From: Saccopteryx bilineata
Lineage: Eukaryota; Chordata; Mammalia; Chiroptera; Emballonuridae
Direction of reading: 5' to 3'
Length of the DNA: 64,000 nt
Assembly: GCF_036850765.1 (NCBI RefSeq)
Contig: NC_089494.1
Location: 227,806,779-227,870,778 of the forward strand
Position 1 is the first letter of the stretch. Every line of letters begins with the position of its first letter. The notes under the pieces are model-generated. The model was given only the letters and a program-made list of their open reading frames with translations. It was not told the DNA's origin and did no database searches. Positions 33,483 through 43,460 of the stretch are shown piece after piece. The position numbers and the translations under genes are program-made.

Positions 33483-34561
33483 TGTTGGGCAGATAAAATG
33501 TATTATGCTCACTTTGTTAAAGTGGTGCTGCCCACATGGAGGCCTTTGCCCAGGTGAAATTAATGTGTGTCTTTCTGGGCAGGTAGAATCCTTGTAGCCT
33601 GGGGCTTGGTTTTGGGATTAAGCCTTTCCCACCCTTTTTGATGTGGGGCGGTACAATCCAATCATGCCTCAGAGAAGTGACTTTATATTAGAGACTTCCC
33701 TATTTTGTATATTGGATTAAAGTTTGTGAAGCTACACTATAAAATGGGGACAGGACGAGAGCTTGCGCTCTTGGTTCCTGAGATTATCATTTAGAGGAGA
33801 GAGCAGAGCAGAGAGCAGAAGGAGGCCACGTGGAGTAGGCCAGGAGAAGCAGCCAAGATGGCGGAGTGCTGAGTGAGATGCCAGTTTGTGTAGAATTTGT
33901 ATCTGGGATAAGGAAGGAGATGGGGAACTGAGGAGAATAAGTCTGGTGAGCTAGCCTGACCAGGCGGTGGTGCAGTGGATAGAGCATCGGACTGGGATGC
34001 AGAAGACCCAGATTCGAGACCCCGAGGTCGCCAGCTTGAGTGCAGGCTCATCTGGTTTGAGCAAAAGCCCACCAGCTTGAACCCAAGGTCGCTGGCTCCA
34101 GCAAAGGGTTACTCAGTCTGCTGAAGGCCCACGGTCAAGGCACGTATGAGAAAGCAATCAATGAACAACTAAGTGTTGCAACACGCAATGAAAAACTAAT
34201 GATTGATGCTTCTCATCTCTCTCCATTCCTGTCTGTCTGTCCCTGTCTATCCCTCTCTCTGATTCACTCTGTCTCTGTAAAAAATAAATAAAATTAAAAA
34301 AAAAAAAAAGTCTGGTGAGCTAGAAACCTTTGATTCTAGGAAACTCAGATAAGTCAGTGGCTTTGTGAGCACTGAATGTGAGTGGGTGGGTTTTGGAGCC
34401 CAGTGTGTGTTTTTACTTGCCCGCCAGGTGCAAGCTAGAATTAAAGAAAATGGCCTATCAGTTTTTGGCTCCGTTGTTTCTTTACCGACTGTCCGAATCC
34501 AATGCAAACCTGCATGAGCCAGGTGGCGGCTATGATGGTGGCCCTGGCTTCTGGCTTTACA
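33483..34561 (+). mobile_element. Solo ERV LTR nested in an opposite LTR
   Basis: A plus-strand LTR, tgttgggc to ctttaca, with the perfect 5-bp duplication ctcat at 33478-33482 and 34562-34566. It carries a type A SINE at 33956-34309. Confidence 0.94.
33956..34309 (+). mobile_element. Type A SINE in an LTR
   Basis: Duplication of gtctggtgagcta around the element. It is full length with a polyA tail. Confidence 0.94.
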
Positions 34562-35134
34562 CTCATCTCTCTGCACAAACTGGCTTCTCCTTCAACACTC
34601 CTCCATCTTGGCTGCTTCTCCTGGCCTCCTCCACGTGGCCTCTCTCTGCTCTCCTCTCTGCTCTCTCCTCTAATGCTAATCTCAGGAACAGAGAGAGAAA
34701 GAGAGCAAGCTCCCAGTCTGCCCCACTTTATAATGTAGATTCAAAACCTTTAATCCAATATACAAACAAGGAAGTCTCTGATACAAAGTCACTTATCTGA
34801 GGCATAATGGGATTGCTCATCAGAGTGCACCACCCTACATCAAAAAGGGTGGGAAAGGCCTAGTTCTAAAACCAAGCCCCAGGCTACAAGGATCCTGCCT
34901 GCCCACAGCCTGCCCCCAACACACATTAATACAATCATGCCCATCCCAATCACCTCAGCGAAGGGCTTCCATGTGGGCAGCGTCATCTTTAACAAAGTGA
35001 GCATAATATATTTTATCTGCCCAACACTAGGTCACATACACGAATCAACGAATGAGTGCATAAATGAGTGGAACAACGAATCAATGTCTCTCTCTCTTCC
35101 TTTCTCTCTATAAAGTAAACAAAAAGAACCAGGT

Positions 35135-36172
35135 TGTTGGTCAAATAAGTTTGTAAATATTATATATATGTTTGCTTGCTTATAGTTTGCACTGGGTGTG
35201 GGGGACAGGCAGTAAGCAGGCAGGGTTGTTATAGCCTAAAGCTTAGTTTTAAGACTGAGCTTTTTGGCCCTGAGCGGTAGAGCGTCGGCCTAGCGTGCGG
35301 AGGACCTGGGTTCGATTCCCGGCCAGGGCACACAGGAGAGGTGCCCATTTGCTTCTCCACCCCTCTGCCGCGCTTTCCTCTCTGTCTCTCTCTTCCCCTC
35401 CCGCAGCCAAGGCTCCATTGGAGCAAAGATGGCCCAGGCGCTGGGGATGGCTCTGTGGCCTCTGCCCCAGGCGCTAGAGTGGCTCTGGTCGCAACATGGT
35501 GACGCCCCGGAGGGGCAGAGCATCGCCCCCTGGTGGGCAGAGCATCGCCCCTGGTGGGCGTGCCGGGTGGATCCCGGTCGGGCACATGTGGGAGTCTGTC
35601 TGACTGTCTCTCCCTGTTTCCAGCTTCAGAAAAATGAAAAAAAAAAAAGACTGAGCTTTTTCCCACACCCTTGACTGTTGCATGATGTGGGGTGGTGCAC
35701 GCTCATAAAGAATCCCATTATGCCTCAGATAAGCAGAGACTTCCTTGTTTGTATATTGGATTAAAGATTTTGATTTCTACACTATAAAATGGGACAGAGG
35801 AGCCCATGCTGGAGGAGAGCAGAGAAAGTCCACATGGAGGAGAGGAGAAGCAGCCAAGATGGCGGAGTACTGAAGGAGAAGCAAGTTTGTGCAGAGTTTG
35901 TGCAGAGAGAAGGAAGGAGTTGGGGAACAGAGGTGAAAAAGGCTGATGAAGTAGAAACCTTTGATTCTAGGAAACTTGCATAAGTCAGTGGCTTTGGGAG
36001 CCCTGAATGAAAAGGGAAGTGTTTTCCTACTGTGTGTATTTCTTGCCCGCCGGATGCAAGCTAGGATTAAAGCTAATGGCCCACCAATTCTTGGCTCCAT
36101 TGTTTTATTACCGTCTGTCCAAATCAAATGTGAACCTGCATGGGCCAGGCGGCTATGATGGTGCCGTGGTTT
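35135..36172 (+). mobile_element. ERV LTR, variant U3 subfamily (interrupted)
   Basis: Starts tgttggtcaaataag, like the variant LTR at 8771-9464, then joins the common TATA, aagatggcgg and U5 parts. A Ves SINE sits at 35267-35642. The last bases (ctggctttaca in relatives) are lost near 36165-36172, so the right edge and target duplication are uncertain. Confidence 0.85.
35267..35642 (+). mobile_element. Type C (Ves-like) SINE with a head deletion
   Basis: The duplication aagactgagcttttt flanks it. The head lacks about 12 bp (ggccctgagcggtag) across the A-box region, so transcription by Pol III is unlikely. A CTCF core match on the minus strand lies at 35524-35536. Confidence 0.93.
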
Positions 36173-36663
36173 AGGTCCTTTTGAAAAAACTAATAATGCC
36201 CGGACTATGAAGGTATGTGTGAAGACTGGAACCCAGAAGCTCACTGCCTGCTGGAGCCCAGGATTAGTCAGCTCCAAGCCAGCACGTGACAAGAATGGGA
36301 CGTGGCCCTCTGCCTTTCAGGAGAATATAGTCTCACTTCCTCTGGGGCTGGAGTCCAGCAATTATTCCTGCTCTTGGTTCCTTTTTTCAATCTCTTCTCC
36401 TGGCTTCACAGGTTTAAATTTATTTTATCTTGAGAAAAAAAAAATCAAAAACCTTTCCTTGACCTTGCTACACCTTCAAGCACTCACCTTATCTTTTTGT
36501 TCTTTGCTGCTCAGCTGCTAGCACACAGCAGGGAGGGAGAAGTGCCAGAGCTATTGAATGGGAGTGTCCGTTTTTACAGGAAGAAAGGATTACAGAGATG
36601 AAGGGTGGTGATGGTAGCACATTATGAGTGTTATTCCACTGAACACTTAAAAACAGTTTAGAT
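36173..36663. other. Unassigned DNA
   Basis: No named repeat. The 104-codon frame has no domain support. Confidence 0.4.
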
Positions 36664-36795
36664 GACAGTTGTTTTTATTGTTTGATTTTAGAGAGAGAGA
36701 GCGAAGGTGAGAGAGTGAGAGAAGCATTCATTTGCTGTTCCACTTAGTTGTACATTCATGGGTTGCTTGCCATATGTGCCATTCTAGGCTTTACA
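36664..36795 (-). mobile_element. Old SINE remnant
   Basis: A GA-rich run and 'cattcatgggttgcttgccatatgtgcc' style wording (split by changes) on the minus strand suggest an old tRNA-derived SINE that is too decayed to date. Confidence 0.5.
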
Positions 36796-36961
36796 TGCCT
36801 GGTCTGCACTACCTTTATGACCATGGACATTGTAAAGCCAGTAGCCAGGGCCACCATCACAGCAGCCTGGCCCATGCAGGTTCACATTGGATTCGGACAG
36901 TCGGCAAAGAAATGGCAGAGTCGGAGGATGGTGGGTGTTGGGCAGATAAAATGTATTATGC

Positions 36962-37637
36962 TGTAAAGCCAGAAGCCACAGCCAGGGCCACCATCAGAGC
37001 AGCCCAGCCCATGCAGGTTCGCATTGGATTCGGACAGTCGGTAAAGAAACAAAGGAGCCACAAACTGGTGGGCCATAGCCTTTAATCCTATCTTGCACCC
37101 GGCGGGCAAGTAAAAATACACACTGGGCTCCAAAACCCAGTCACACTCAGTGCTCACAAAGCCACTGACTTATCCGAGTTTCCTAGAATCAAAGGTTTCT
37201 AGCTCACCAGACTTATTCTCCTCAGTTCCCCATCTCCTTCCTTATCCCAAATACAAAGTCTACACAAACTGGCATCTCACTCAGCTCTCCGCCATCTTGG
37301 CTCCTTCTCCTGGCCTCCTCCACGTGGCCTTTCTCTGCTCTCCTCTGCTCTCTCTTTTAATGATGATCTCAGGAACCAAGAGAGCAAGGTCCCTCTCCGT
37401 CCCTATTTTATAGTGTAGAAATCCAAACCCTTAATCCAATATACAAAATAGGGAAATCTCTAATACAAAGTCACCTCTGAGGCATGATTGGATTGTACCG
37501 CCCTACATCAAAAAGGGTGTGAAAGGCTTAATCCCAAAACCAAGCCCCAGGCTACAAGGATCCCCAACACACATTAATATCACCTGGGCAATGGCCTCTT
37601 TAACAAAGTGAGCATAATACATTTTATCTGCCCAACA
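36962..37637 (-). mobile_element. 3-prime LTR of the innermost element
   Basis: A 676-bp LTR ending next to the purine-rich tract at 37638. It should be compared with the 5-prime LTR at 38740-39425: visible differences include insertions, deletions and substitutions, so the insertion is not very recent. Confidence 0.88.
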
Positions 37638-37648
37638 ATCCACCCCTA
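37638..37648 (-). promoter_or_regulatory. Polypurine tract candidate
   Basis: The minus strand reads aggggtggat immediately before the 3-prime LTR start. The position is right for plus-strand priming. The tract is short and has one T, so confidence is moderate. Confidence 0.5.
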
Positions 37649-37987
37649 TGCTCACTTTATCCACAATTTACATCACCAGCATTCTTGTGCAAGGAAATTA
37701 GAACATTACACAGATTACAACAGCAAAAATCATACAGTTTCAACAATTACAAAGGTACACTTCACCAGTCTCTCAGCACTTAGCCCAAAGCGCAAAATGT
37801 CCTCGGCCTTCTTTCTAGCCATGGGAAAAGCTTCCCGGGGCAGGGGAGTGCTTCCAGCAAAGCTACCCCCCACCCCCATCAGGGTATTTTACATTGTCCA
37901 AAATCCGTAATTCGTAAATCCATCCAACAAAGGAGCCAATGCCCACTCCGGTCGTAGTCCAGGAAATCAGTCCACCTACATGGGGCG

Positions 37988-38653
37988 TCAGCCACCCCCC
38001 TCATTCCTGCCGTCCTGGCAGGTCTTACACTGTCCCAAAGAGGGGCACGTGGCAATGGCAGTCAGCATTTCCATCTCTGCTCCAGAAAGCATGTCCAGCC
38101 CTATGTCCCAAAATCGCAGACCTACCGGGGCCGCAGTAGGTGCTCCTTCCAGCTGGGCTTCCATCTTCTGGAGACTGCGGATTGCAACTCCAGCCCGATT
38201 CTCCTCATCCTCCAAAGTGGGACTGAAAACACCAGCTCCAGCTGCTGGGCTCGAGCCTCCGTCCACTGCCGCCTTCTGCTCCACAGACCTTGCAGCTCCA
38301 GACTTGGCTTCAGCCTCAGCCTCGGCCCCGGCCCCAGCTTCAGCCTCAGCCTCATCTCCGGCCTCCTGCCGCTGCTGGCTCTCCGCAACATCCAGGGCAA
38401 GCTGCAGCTCACGAACCTCTGAATCCTCCTCCAGCGTTTGCTCCATTTCCAGGTGAATCTTGAACACCTGGTTGGCCTCCTCCTCCAGCATTTCCTCCAG
38501 CTCCAGGGTCAGCATGGGTTTCTCCTGCATTTGCTCCATCTCCTTCCACTGCTCGGTTTGCAGGTCCTGGGCAGCCTCTTCCACAGAGCTCTCAGTTTCC
38601 TCACACATGGCTGTAAAAGTCAGCCAGCCTACAATCCCCAAAAGGACAGCCAT
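37988..38653 (-). CDS. Unknown 221-codon open frame in an LTR element
   Basis: An uninterrupted frame that is already open from the primer-binding site. The first ATG is at 38651-38653, in a weak context (ccc before, G after); I start there because the frame upstream has no ATG. I recognise no family. Visible: a hydrophobic N-terminal segment (about residues 1-16, MAVLLGIVGWLTFTAM) suited to membrane anchoring; a long Glu-rich, Leu/Met-spaced region (about 17-100) likely to form coiled coil; an Ala/Glu repeat (AEAEAGAGAEAEAEA, about 103-117); a Gly/Ala/Ser/Pro linker; then a C-terminal part with two cysteine pairs' worth of Cys (CPSLGQCKTC) before a Gly end. No CCHC knuckle, protease DTG or polymerase motif was seen. 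It could be a captured host sequence, a remodelled gag or envelope remnant, or chance-open low-complexity DNA. Expression is unproven. Confidence 0.55.
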   Translation of the reverse strand: MAVLLGIVGWLTFTAMCEETESSVEEAAQDLQTEQWKEMEQMQEKPMLTLELEEMLEEEANQVFKIHLEMEQTLEEDSEVRELQLALDVAESQQRQEAGDEAEAEAGAGAEAEAEAKSGAARSVEQKAAVDGGSSPAAGAGVFSPTLEDEENRAGVAIRSLQKMEAQLEGAPTAAPVGLRFWDIGLDMLSGAEMEMLTAIATCPSLGQCKTCQDGRNEGGG

Positions 38654-38716
38654 GGGGAACCCTAACAGCAGCCAGTCCTCTACTCCACCACTCAAAGGCT
38701 CCTTGCCGATCTGTAT

Positions 38717-38737
38717 TGAATCCTGCCGACTACGTCA
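38717..38737 (-). promoter_or_regulatory. Primer-binding site for tRNA-Ser
   Basis: Two bases after the 5-prime LTR end, the minus strand reads TGACGTAGTCGGCAGGATTC. This pairs with the 3-prime end of mammalian tRNA-Ser (…GAATCCTGCCGACTACG plus CCA), apart from one mismatch in the CCA-pairing trinucleotide. It sets the element's orientation and reverse-transcription primer. Confidence 0.82.
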
Positions 38738-38739
38738 AA

Positions 38740-39425
38740 TGTAAAGCCAGGAGCCAGGGCCAGAGCCACTATCACAGCAGCCTTCTGGTCCATGCAGGTT
38801 CGCATTGGATTCGGACAGTCGGTAAAGAAACCATGGAGCCAAAAACTGGTGGGCCATAGTCTTTAATCTAGCTTGCACCCGGCGGGCAAGTAAAAATACA
38901 CACTGGGCTCCAAAACCCAGTCACATTCAGTGCTCACAAAGCTACTGATTTATCCGAGTTTCCTAGAATCAAAGGTTTCTAGCTCAACAGCCTTATTCTC
39001 CTCAGTTCCCCATTTCCTTCCTTATCCCAGATACAAACTCTGTACAAACTGGCATCTCACTCAGTACTCCGCCATCTTGGCTGCTTTTCCTGGACTTCTC
39101 CACATGGCCTCCTCCCGCTGCTGGCTCTATTCTCTCTGCTCTCTCATGCTAACCTCAGGAACCAAGAGCGCAAACTCCCGCTCCGTTCCCATTTTATAGT
39201 GTAGCAATCCAAACTCTTAATCCAATATACAAAACAGGGTAGTCTCTAATACAAAGTCACTTCCCTGAGGCATGATTGGATTGTACCGTCCTACAGCAAA
39301 AAGGGTAGGAAAGGCTTAATTCCAAAACCAAGCCCCAGGCTACAACAATTCTCAACACACATTAATATCACCTGGGCAATGGCCTCTTTAACAAAGTGAG
39401 CATAATACATTTTATCTGCCCAACA
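38740..39425 (-). mobile_element. 5-prime LTR of the innermost element
   Basis: A 686-bp LTR. Its U3 contains the reverse of tataaaat near 39195 and the usual aagatgg block near 39073. It abuts the primer-binding site on one side and the 55-bp extra end on the other. Confidence 0.88.
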
Positions 39426-39480
39426 GCCTCCTTGTGTCATCTTTAAAAAAGTGAGCATAATACATTTTATCTGCCCAACA
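39426..39480 (-). repeat. 55-bp extra LTR end, inverted to its flank
   Basis: The minus strand reads a second LTR start (tgttgggcagataaaatg) followed by 'aaagatgacacaaggaggc'. About 35 bp of it is a near-perfect inverted copy of the adjacent host LTR at 39481-39515 (aaagataacacgaggaggc), which no other LTR here resembles as closely. Confidence 0.8.
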
Positions 39481-40180
39481 TATGCTCACTTTTTTTAAAG
39501 ATAACACGAGGAGGCCCTCGCCCAGGTGATATTAATGTGTGTTGGGGTGGGCTAAAGGCAGGCAGAATCCTTGTAGCCTGGGGCTTGGTTTTGGGATTAA
39601 GCCTCTCCTACCCTTTTTGATGTGGGGTGGTACAATCCAATCATGCCTCAGAAAGTGACTTTGTATTAGAGACTTCCCTATTTTGTATATTGGATTAAGG
39701 GTTTGGATTTCTACACTATAAAGTGGGGTCGGAGTGGGAGCTTGAGCTCTTGGTTCCTGAGATTATCATTAGAAGAGAGAGCAGAGGAGAGCAGAGAAAG
39801 GCCACGTGAAGGAAGCCAGGAGAAGCAGCCAAGATGGTGGAGTGCTGAGTGAGATGCCAGTTTGTGTAGAGTTTGTATCTGGGATAAGGAAGGAAATGGG
39901 GAACTGAGGAGAATAAGTCTGGTGAGCTAGAAACCTTTGATTCTAGGAAACTCGGATAAGTCAGTGGCTCTGTGAGCACTAAATGTGAGTGGGTGGGTTT
40001 TGGAGCTCAGTGTGTGTTTTTACTTGCCCGCCGGGTGCAAGCTAGAATTAAAGACTATGGCCCATCAGTTTTTGGCTCCGCTGTTTCTTTACTGACTGTT
40101 CGAATCCAATGCGAACCTGCGTAGGCCGGGCTGCTGTGATGGTGGCCCTGGCCCCGACTGCTGGCTTTACTGTGGGCCAT

Positions 40181-40185
<5 letters not shown>

Positions 40186-40216
<31 letters not shown>

Positions 40217-40600
40217 ATTTTTCTGAAGCTGGAAACAGGGAGAGACAGTCAGACAGACTCCCGCATGCGCCCGACCGGGATCCACCCGGCACGCCCACCA
40301 GGGGCGACGCTCTGCCCACCAGGGGGCGATGCTCTGCCCATCCTGGGCGTCGCCATGCTGCGACCAGAGCCACTCTAGCGCCTGAGGCAGAGGCCACAGA
40401 GCCATCCCCAGCGCCCGGGCCATCTTTGCCCCAATGGAGCCTTGGCTGCGGGAGGGGAAGAGAGAGACAGAGAGGAAAGCGCGGCGGAGGGGTGGAGAAG
40501 CAAATGGGCGCTTCTCCTATGTGCCCTGGCCAGGAATCGAACCCAGGTCCTCCGCACGCTAGGCCGACGCTCTACCGCTGAGCCAACCAGCCAGGGCCAA
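40186..40600 (-). mobile_element. Type C (Ves-like) SINE in the outer LTR
   Basis: A minus-strand copy with the duplication gggccattagctt at about 40174 and 40603 and a poly-T of about 30 bp. CTCF core match at 40316-40328. Confidence 0.94.
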
Positions 40601-41211
40601 GGGCCATTAGCTTTAATCCTAGCTTGCACCCGGTGGGCAAATAAAAACATACACTGGGCTCCAAAACCCACTCACATTCAGTGCTCACAAAGCTACTGAC
40701 TTATCCGAGTTTCCTAGAATCAAAGATTTCTAGCTCACCAGATTTATTCACCTCTGTTCCCCGTCTCCTTCTTTCTTCTCCCTGCACAAACTCTGCACTA
40801 ACTGGCTTCTCACTCAACACTCCTCCATCTTGGCTGCCTCTCCTGGCCTCCTCCACGTGGCCTCTCTCTGCTCTCTGCTGTGCTCTCTCTACTCTCTCAT
40901 GCTAATCTCAGGAACCAAGAGCAAGCTCCTGTTCTGCCCCCATTTTATAGTGTAGAAATCAAAACCTTTAATCCAATATAAAAAATAGGGAAGTCTCTAA
41001 TACAAGGTCACTTATCTGGGGCATTGTACCACCCCACATCAAAAAGGGTGGGAAAGGCTTAATCCCAAAACCAAGCCCCAGGCTACAAGGATTCTGCCTG
41101 CCCACAGCCTGCCCCCAACACACATTAATATCACCTGGGTAAAGACCTCTACGTGGGCAGCACCATCTTTAAAAAAGTGAGCATAATATATTTTATCTGC
41201 CCAACAGACAT

Positions 41212-41766
41212 CATCACCTCTCTCAGTTTCAGTTTCTTTGTCTGCGAAATGCAACATTGTCAGCTTGGGCGGGTAGTCATAAAGGCGGTGGGATACTGGC
41301 AGTTCATAAATTCCAGGCACACTGCTTTTATTGTTTCTCCTACCTGCTGCTTGGGAATTTCTTGCTGGGCTTCTTCCCTCACTCATCCCAACTCCTTCTG
41401 CCCTGAAGCATAATCCTGGTGATAACAGGCCAGGGACCAGGCATAGGGTGGCCTGGGGAAACCTACACCCATTTGACGGTCCTGCTGCAGACAGGGCCTG
41501 GTCTGTCCGCTTCTGCCTCCACTGCCAGGAGGAGCCGAAGGGTGCATCTTTGGGTCTAGGCAGGGAGAAAGTAAGATTCCCGGATGTTTCCGCAGAACTG
41601 TGGACTGCAACCAGCTCAGGCTTGGGGTAGGGGTGGGGGTTGGGGGGCACGAGAAGATGGAAAACCAGATGAGAATAGGGAGCTCGGCTCCTGGCGCATA
41701 TTTGTTTCAGTGAGTTGGACTTGAGCCTTTCCAAATTTGTGCTTAAAATACATTTAATTTGTGGAA
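41212..41766. other. Unassigned DNA with a MIR-like start
   Basis: 41220-41300 has MIR-like wording on the minus strand (cagtttctttgtctgcgaaatg). The rest is unassigned. The 322-codon minus-strand frame crossing 41039-42007 runs through LTR, unique and SINE sequence and is not a gene. Confidence 0.45.
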
Positions 41767-41780
41767 AACTTCCCCATATA

Positions 41781-42147
41781 TTTTTTTTTTTCATTTTTTC
41801 ATTTTTCTGAAGCTGGAAACGGGGAGAGACAGTCAGACAGACTCCCGCATGTGCCCGACCGGGATCCACCCGGCACGCCCACCAGGGGCGACGCTCTGCC
41901 CACCAGGGGGCGATGCTCTGCCCATCCTGGGCGTCGCCATATTGCGACCAGAGCCACTCTAGCGCCTGAGGCAGAGGCCACAGAGCCATCCCCAGCGCCC
42001 ATGCCATCTCTGCTCCAATGGAGCCTTGGCTGCGGGAGGGGAAGAGAGAGACAGAGAGGAAAGCGCGGCGGAGGGGTGGGGAAGCAAATGGGCGCTTCTC
42101 CTGTGTGCCCTGGCCGGGAATCGAACCCGGGTCCTCCGCACGCTAGG
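41781..42147 (-). mobile_element. Type C (Ves-like) SINE, 5-prime truncated
   Basis: The duplication aacttccccatat lies at 41768-41780 and 42148-42160. The head stops at cgcacgctagg, so about 35 bp including the A-box region is missing although the target duplication is perfect. CTCF core match at 41900-41912. Confidence 0.94.
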
Positions 42148-42160
42148 CAACTTCCCCATA

Positions 42161-42635
42161 TTTAAAGGGAGTGCCTAGTTCCCCTTTCTCACCCTCATGC
42201 TGGGCTCTGGGCAGCTCTTCCCAGCACACTGATCTCCCGACTTCCAGGATATCCTACCTCTGGGCTGATAGAGAGATAGGCGGGGCTTGCCTACATAAAT
42301 AGAATTTTAAATTAATTTAAAATAGAAGCATTTGGAAATCAAACCAATGCTGATAAGCCATAAATTGTCCTGAGATAAGAGAAGTCCCTTCATTTCCCAG
42401 CAGAAAGAAAGGTTTTTGATTGCTAGAACTCTGTAAGAAAAATATTTCCTGTGGGAAATTAGAAAAATTAAATATGGTATCAAATTAAACTTCTCATTGT
42501 TGCATAGTTCAGAAATTGGTATTATCATTGCCACCTGCCTTACCAGAACAGTGACATTCAAATTCATAGTCTGATGACTGGTAGCACACACACCGCTATG
42601 GCTAAATCTGCCGGCTTTATAGTCAGCAAACATAT
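42161..42635. other. Unassigned DNA
   Basis: No named repeat or gene. The 108-codon minus-strand frame has no domain support. Confidence 0.4.
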
Positions 42636-42830
42636 TGTGTAGTTCTAGCTCCCCCTAGCTGTGTGACTGTGGGTGAGTTACTTAACTTCTCTGAGCCTCA
42701 TTTGCCTCCACTGTATAAACAGTACCAAGGTACCTATCACATAGGATTGTTGTTAGGGGTTAAACAAGATAATGTATACAGGGCACTTAGCATAGAACTA
42801 TGAATAGAGTCAATTATTATCATTAAGATG
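42636..42830 (+). repeat. MIR SINE
   Basis: 'tagctgtgtgactgtgggtgag', 'ttaacttctctgagcctca' and 'ataggattgttgttagg' then 'gcacttagcatagaac' are in MIR order (each slightly diverged). Confidence 0.85.
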
Positions 42831-43088
42831 ACACCATACCTAAAATAATATTTAGTACATTTTTGGCCCTAAATGCAGTTATAATATGCTAATTTAAAAA
42901 AAAATAGCTGCACACCTGTGTTTGACATAGATTCTAAAACCCTGAAAACTGATGGGCATGGGGAACTGTTTGCTGGGTGAATGAAGAGAATAAAACCAGT
43001 TTGTATTCTGCCCTCTCTCACTTTCTCTACAACTTTCAAATGAAAGCTTTTTGTAGAGTGCTCATGTGGCTAGAAAGAGTTAGTAAAG
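42831..43088. other. Unassigned DNA
   Basis: AT-rich, nothing recognised. Confidence 0.35.
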
Positions 43089-43100
43089 ATTTCTAAGGCC

Positions 43101-43451
43101 AACCTGACCAGGTGGTGGCGCAGTGGATAGAGCGTTGGACTGGGATGTGGAGGACCCAGGTTCGAGACCCCGAGGTCGCCAGCTTGAGCATGGGCTCATA
43201 TGGTTTGAGCAAGGCTCACCAGCTTGAGCCCAAGGTCGCTGGCTCAAGCAAGGGGTTACTCGGTCTGCTGAAGGCCCATGGTCAAGGCACATATGAGAAA
43301 GCAATCAATGAACAACTAAGGTGTCGCAATGCGCAACGAAAAACTAATGATTGATACTTCTCATCTCTCCGTTCCTGTCTGTCTGTCCCTGTCTATCCCT
43401 CACTCTGACTCTCTCTGTCTCCGTAAAAAAATAAATAAATAAAAAAAAAAA
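43101..43451 (+). mobile_element. Type A SINE
   Basis: Full length, with the duplication tttctaaggcc / attctaaggcc at the edges. The right copy merges into the next Ves element. Confidence 0.92.
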
Positions 43452-43460
43452 AATTCTAAG

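Larger units (their letters stand above)
33241..35026 (-). mobile_element. Solo ERV LTR (minus) hosting a second LTR
   Basis: The minus-strand LTR is in two parts, 33241-33482 and 34567-35026. The flanks ccagg and ctagg match at 4 of 5. It was inserted in an old SINE and was itself the target of the LTR at 33483-34561. Confidence 0.9.
33170..35120 (+). mobile_element. Old SINE split by LTRs
   Basis: An older tRNA-derived SINE head (ccttggccgggtagtttag, B-box ggtttgatccc) ends at ccagg, 33240. It resumes at about 35027 with 'ggtcacatac-acgaatcaac' and a CT tract. All of 33241-35026 was inserted into it. Confidence 0.8.
36962..39480 (-). mobile_element. Innermost two-LTR element with internal region
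   Basis: This is the only copy in the window with two LTRs. On the minus strand the 5-prime LTR is 38740-39425 (plus a 55-bp extra end at 39426-39480), the internal region is 37638-38739 and the 3-prime LTR is 36962-37637. The 5-bp duplication tatgc lies at 36957-36961 and 39481-39485. The internal region is only 1.1 kb, with a tRNA-Ser primer site, one long open frame, a short purine-rich tract, and no recognisable gag, protease, polymerase or envelope. It is best seen as a non-autonomous LTR element dependent on proteins from elsewhere. Confidence 0.88.
36936..40171 (+). mobile_element. Middle LTR of the nest
   Basis: A plus-strand LTR in two pieces, 36936-36961 and 39481-40171, with the duplication gtggg at 36931-36935 and 40172-40176. 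Only 26 bp of its start lie left of the inner element. Its final base reads t rather than the usual a. Confidence 0.9.
36831..41206 (-). mobile_element. Outermost LTR of a three-level nest
   Basis: A minus-strand LTR in two pieces, 36831-36935 and 40172-41206, with the perfect 5-bp duplication gacat at 36826-36830 and 41207-41211. The second piece also hosts a Ves SINE at 40186-40600. The gap between the pieces is filled by the level-two LTR. Confidence 0.93.

Noticed and set aside
36831..41206. CRISPR-like or tandem-array reading of the repeated LTR blocks
   Set aside because: Repeat units are about 690-bp LTRs with target duplications, in both orientations, in a mammalian genome; there are no short regular repeats with spacers.
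35135..41206. The whole LTR block as one large provirus
   Set aside because: Individual target duplications show separate nested insertions; only 36962-39480 has two LTRs with a primer site between.
41039..42007. 322-codon minus-strand open frame, the longest in the window
   Set aside because: It runs through a Ves SINE, unique DNA and an LTR. The SINE part recurs in many other open frames here, so it is read-through and not a gene.
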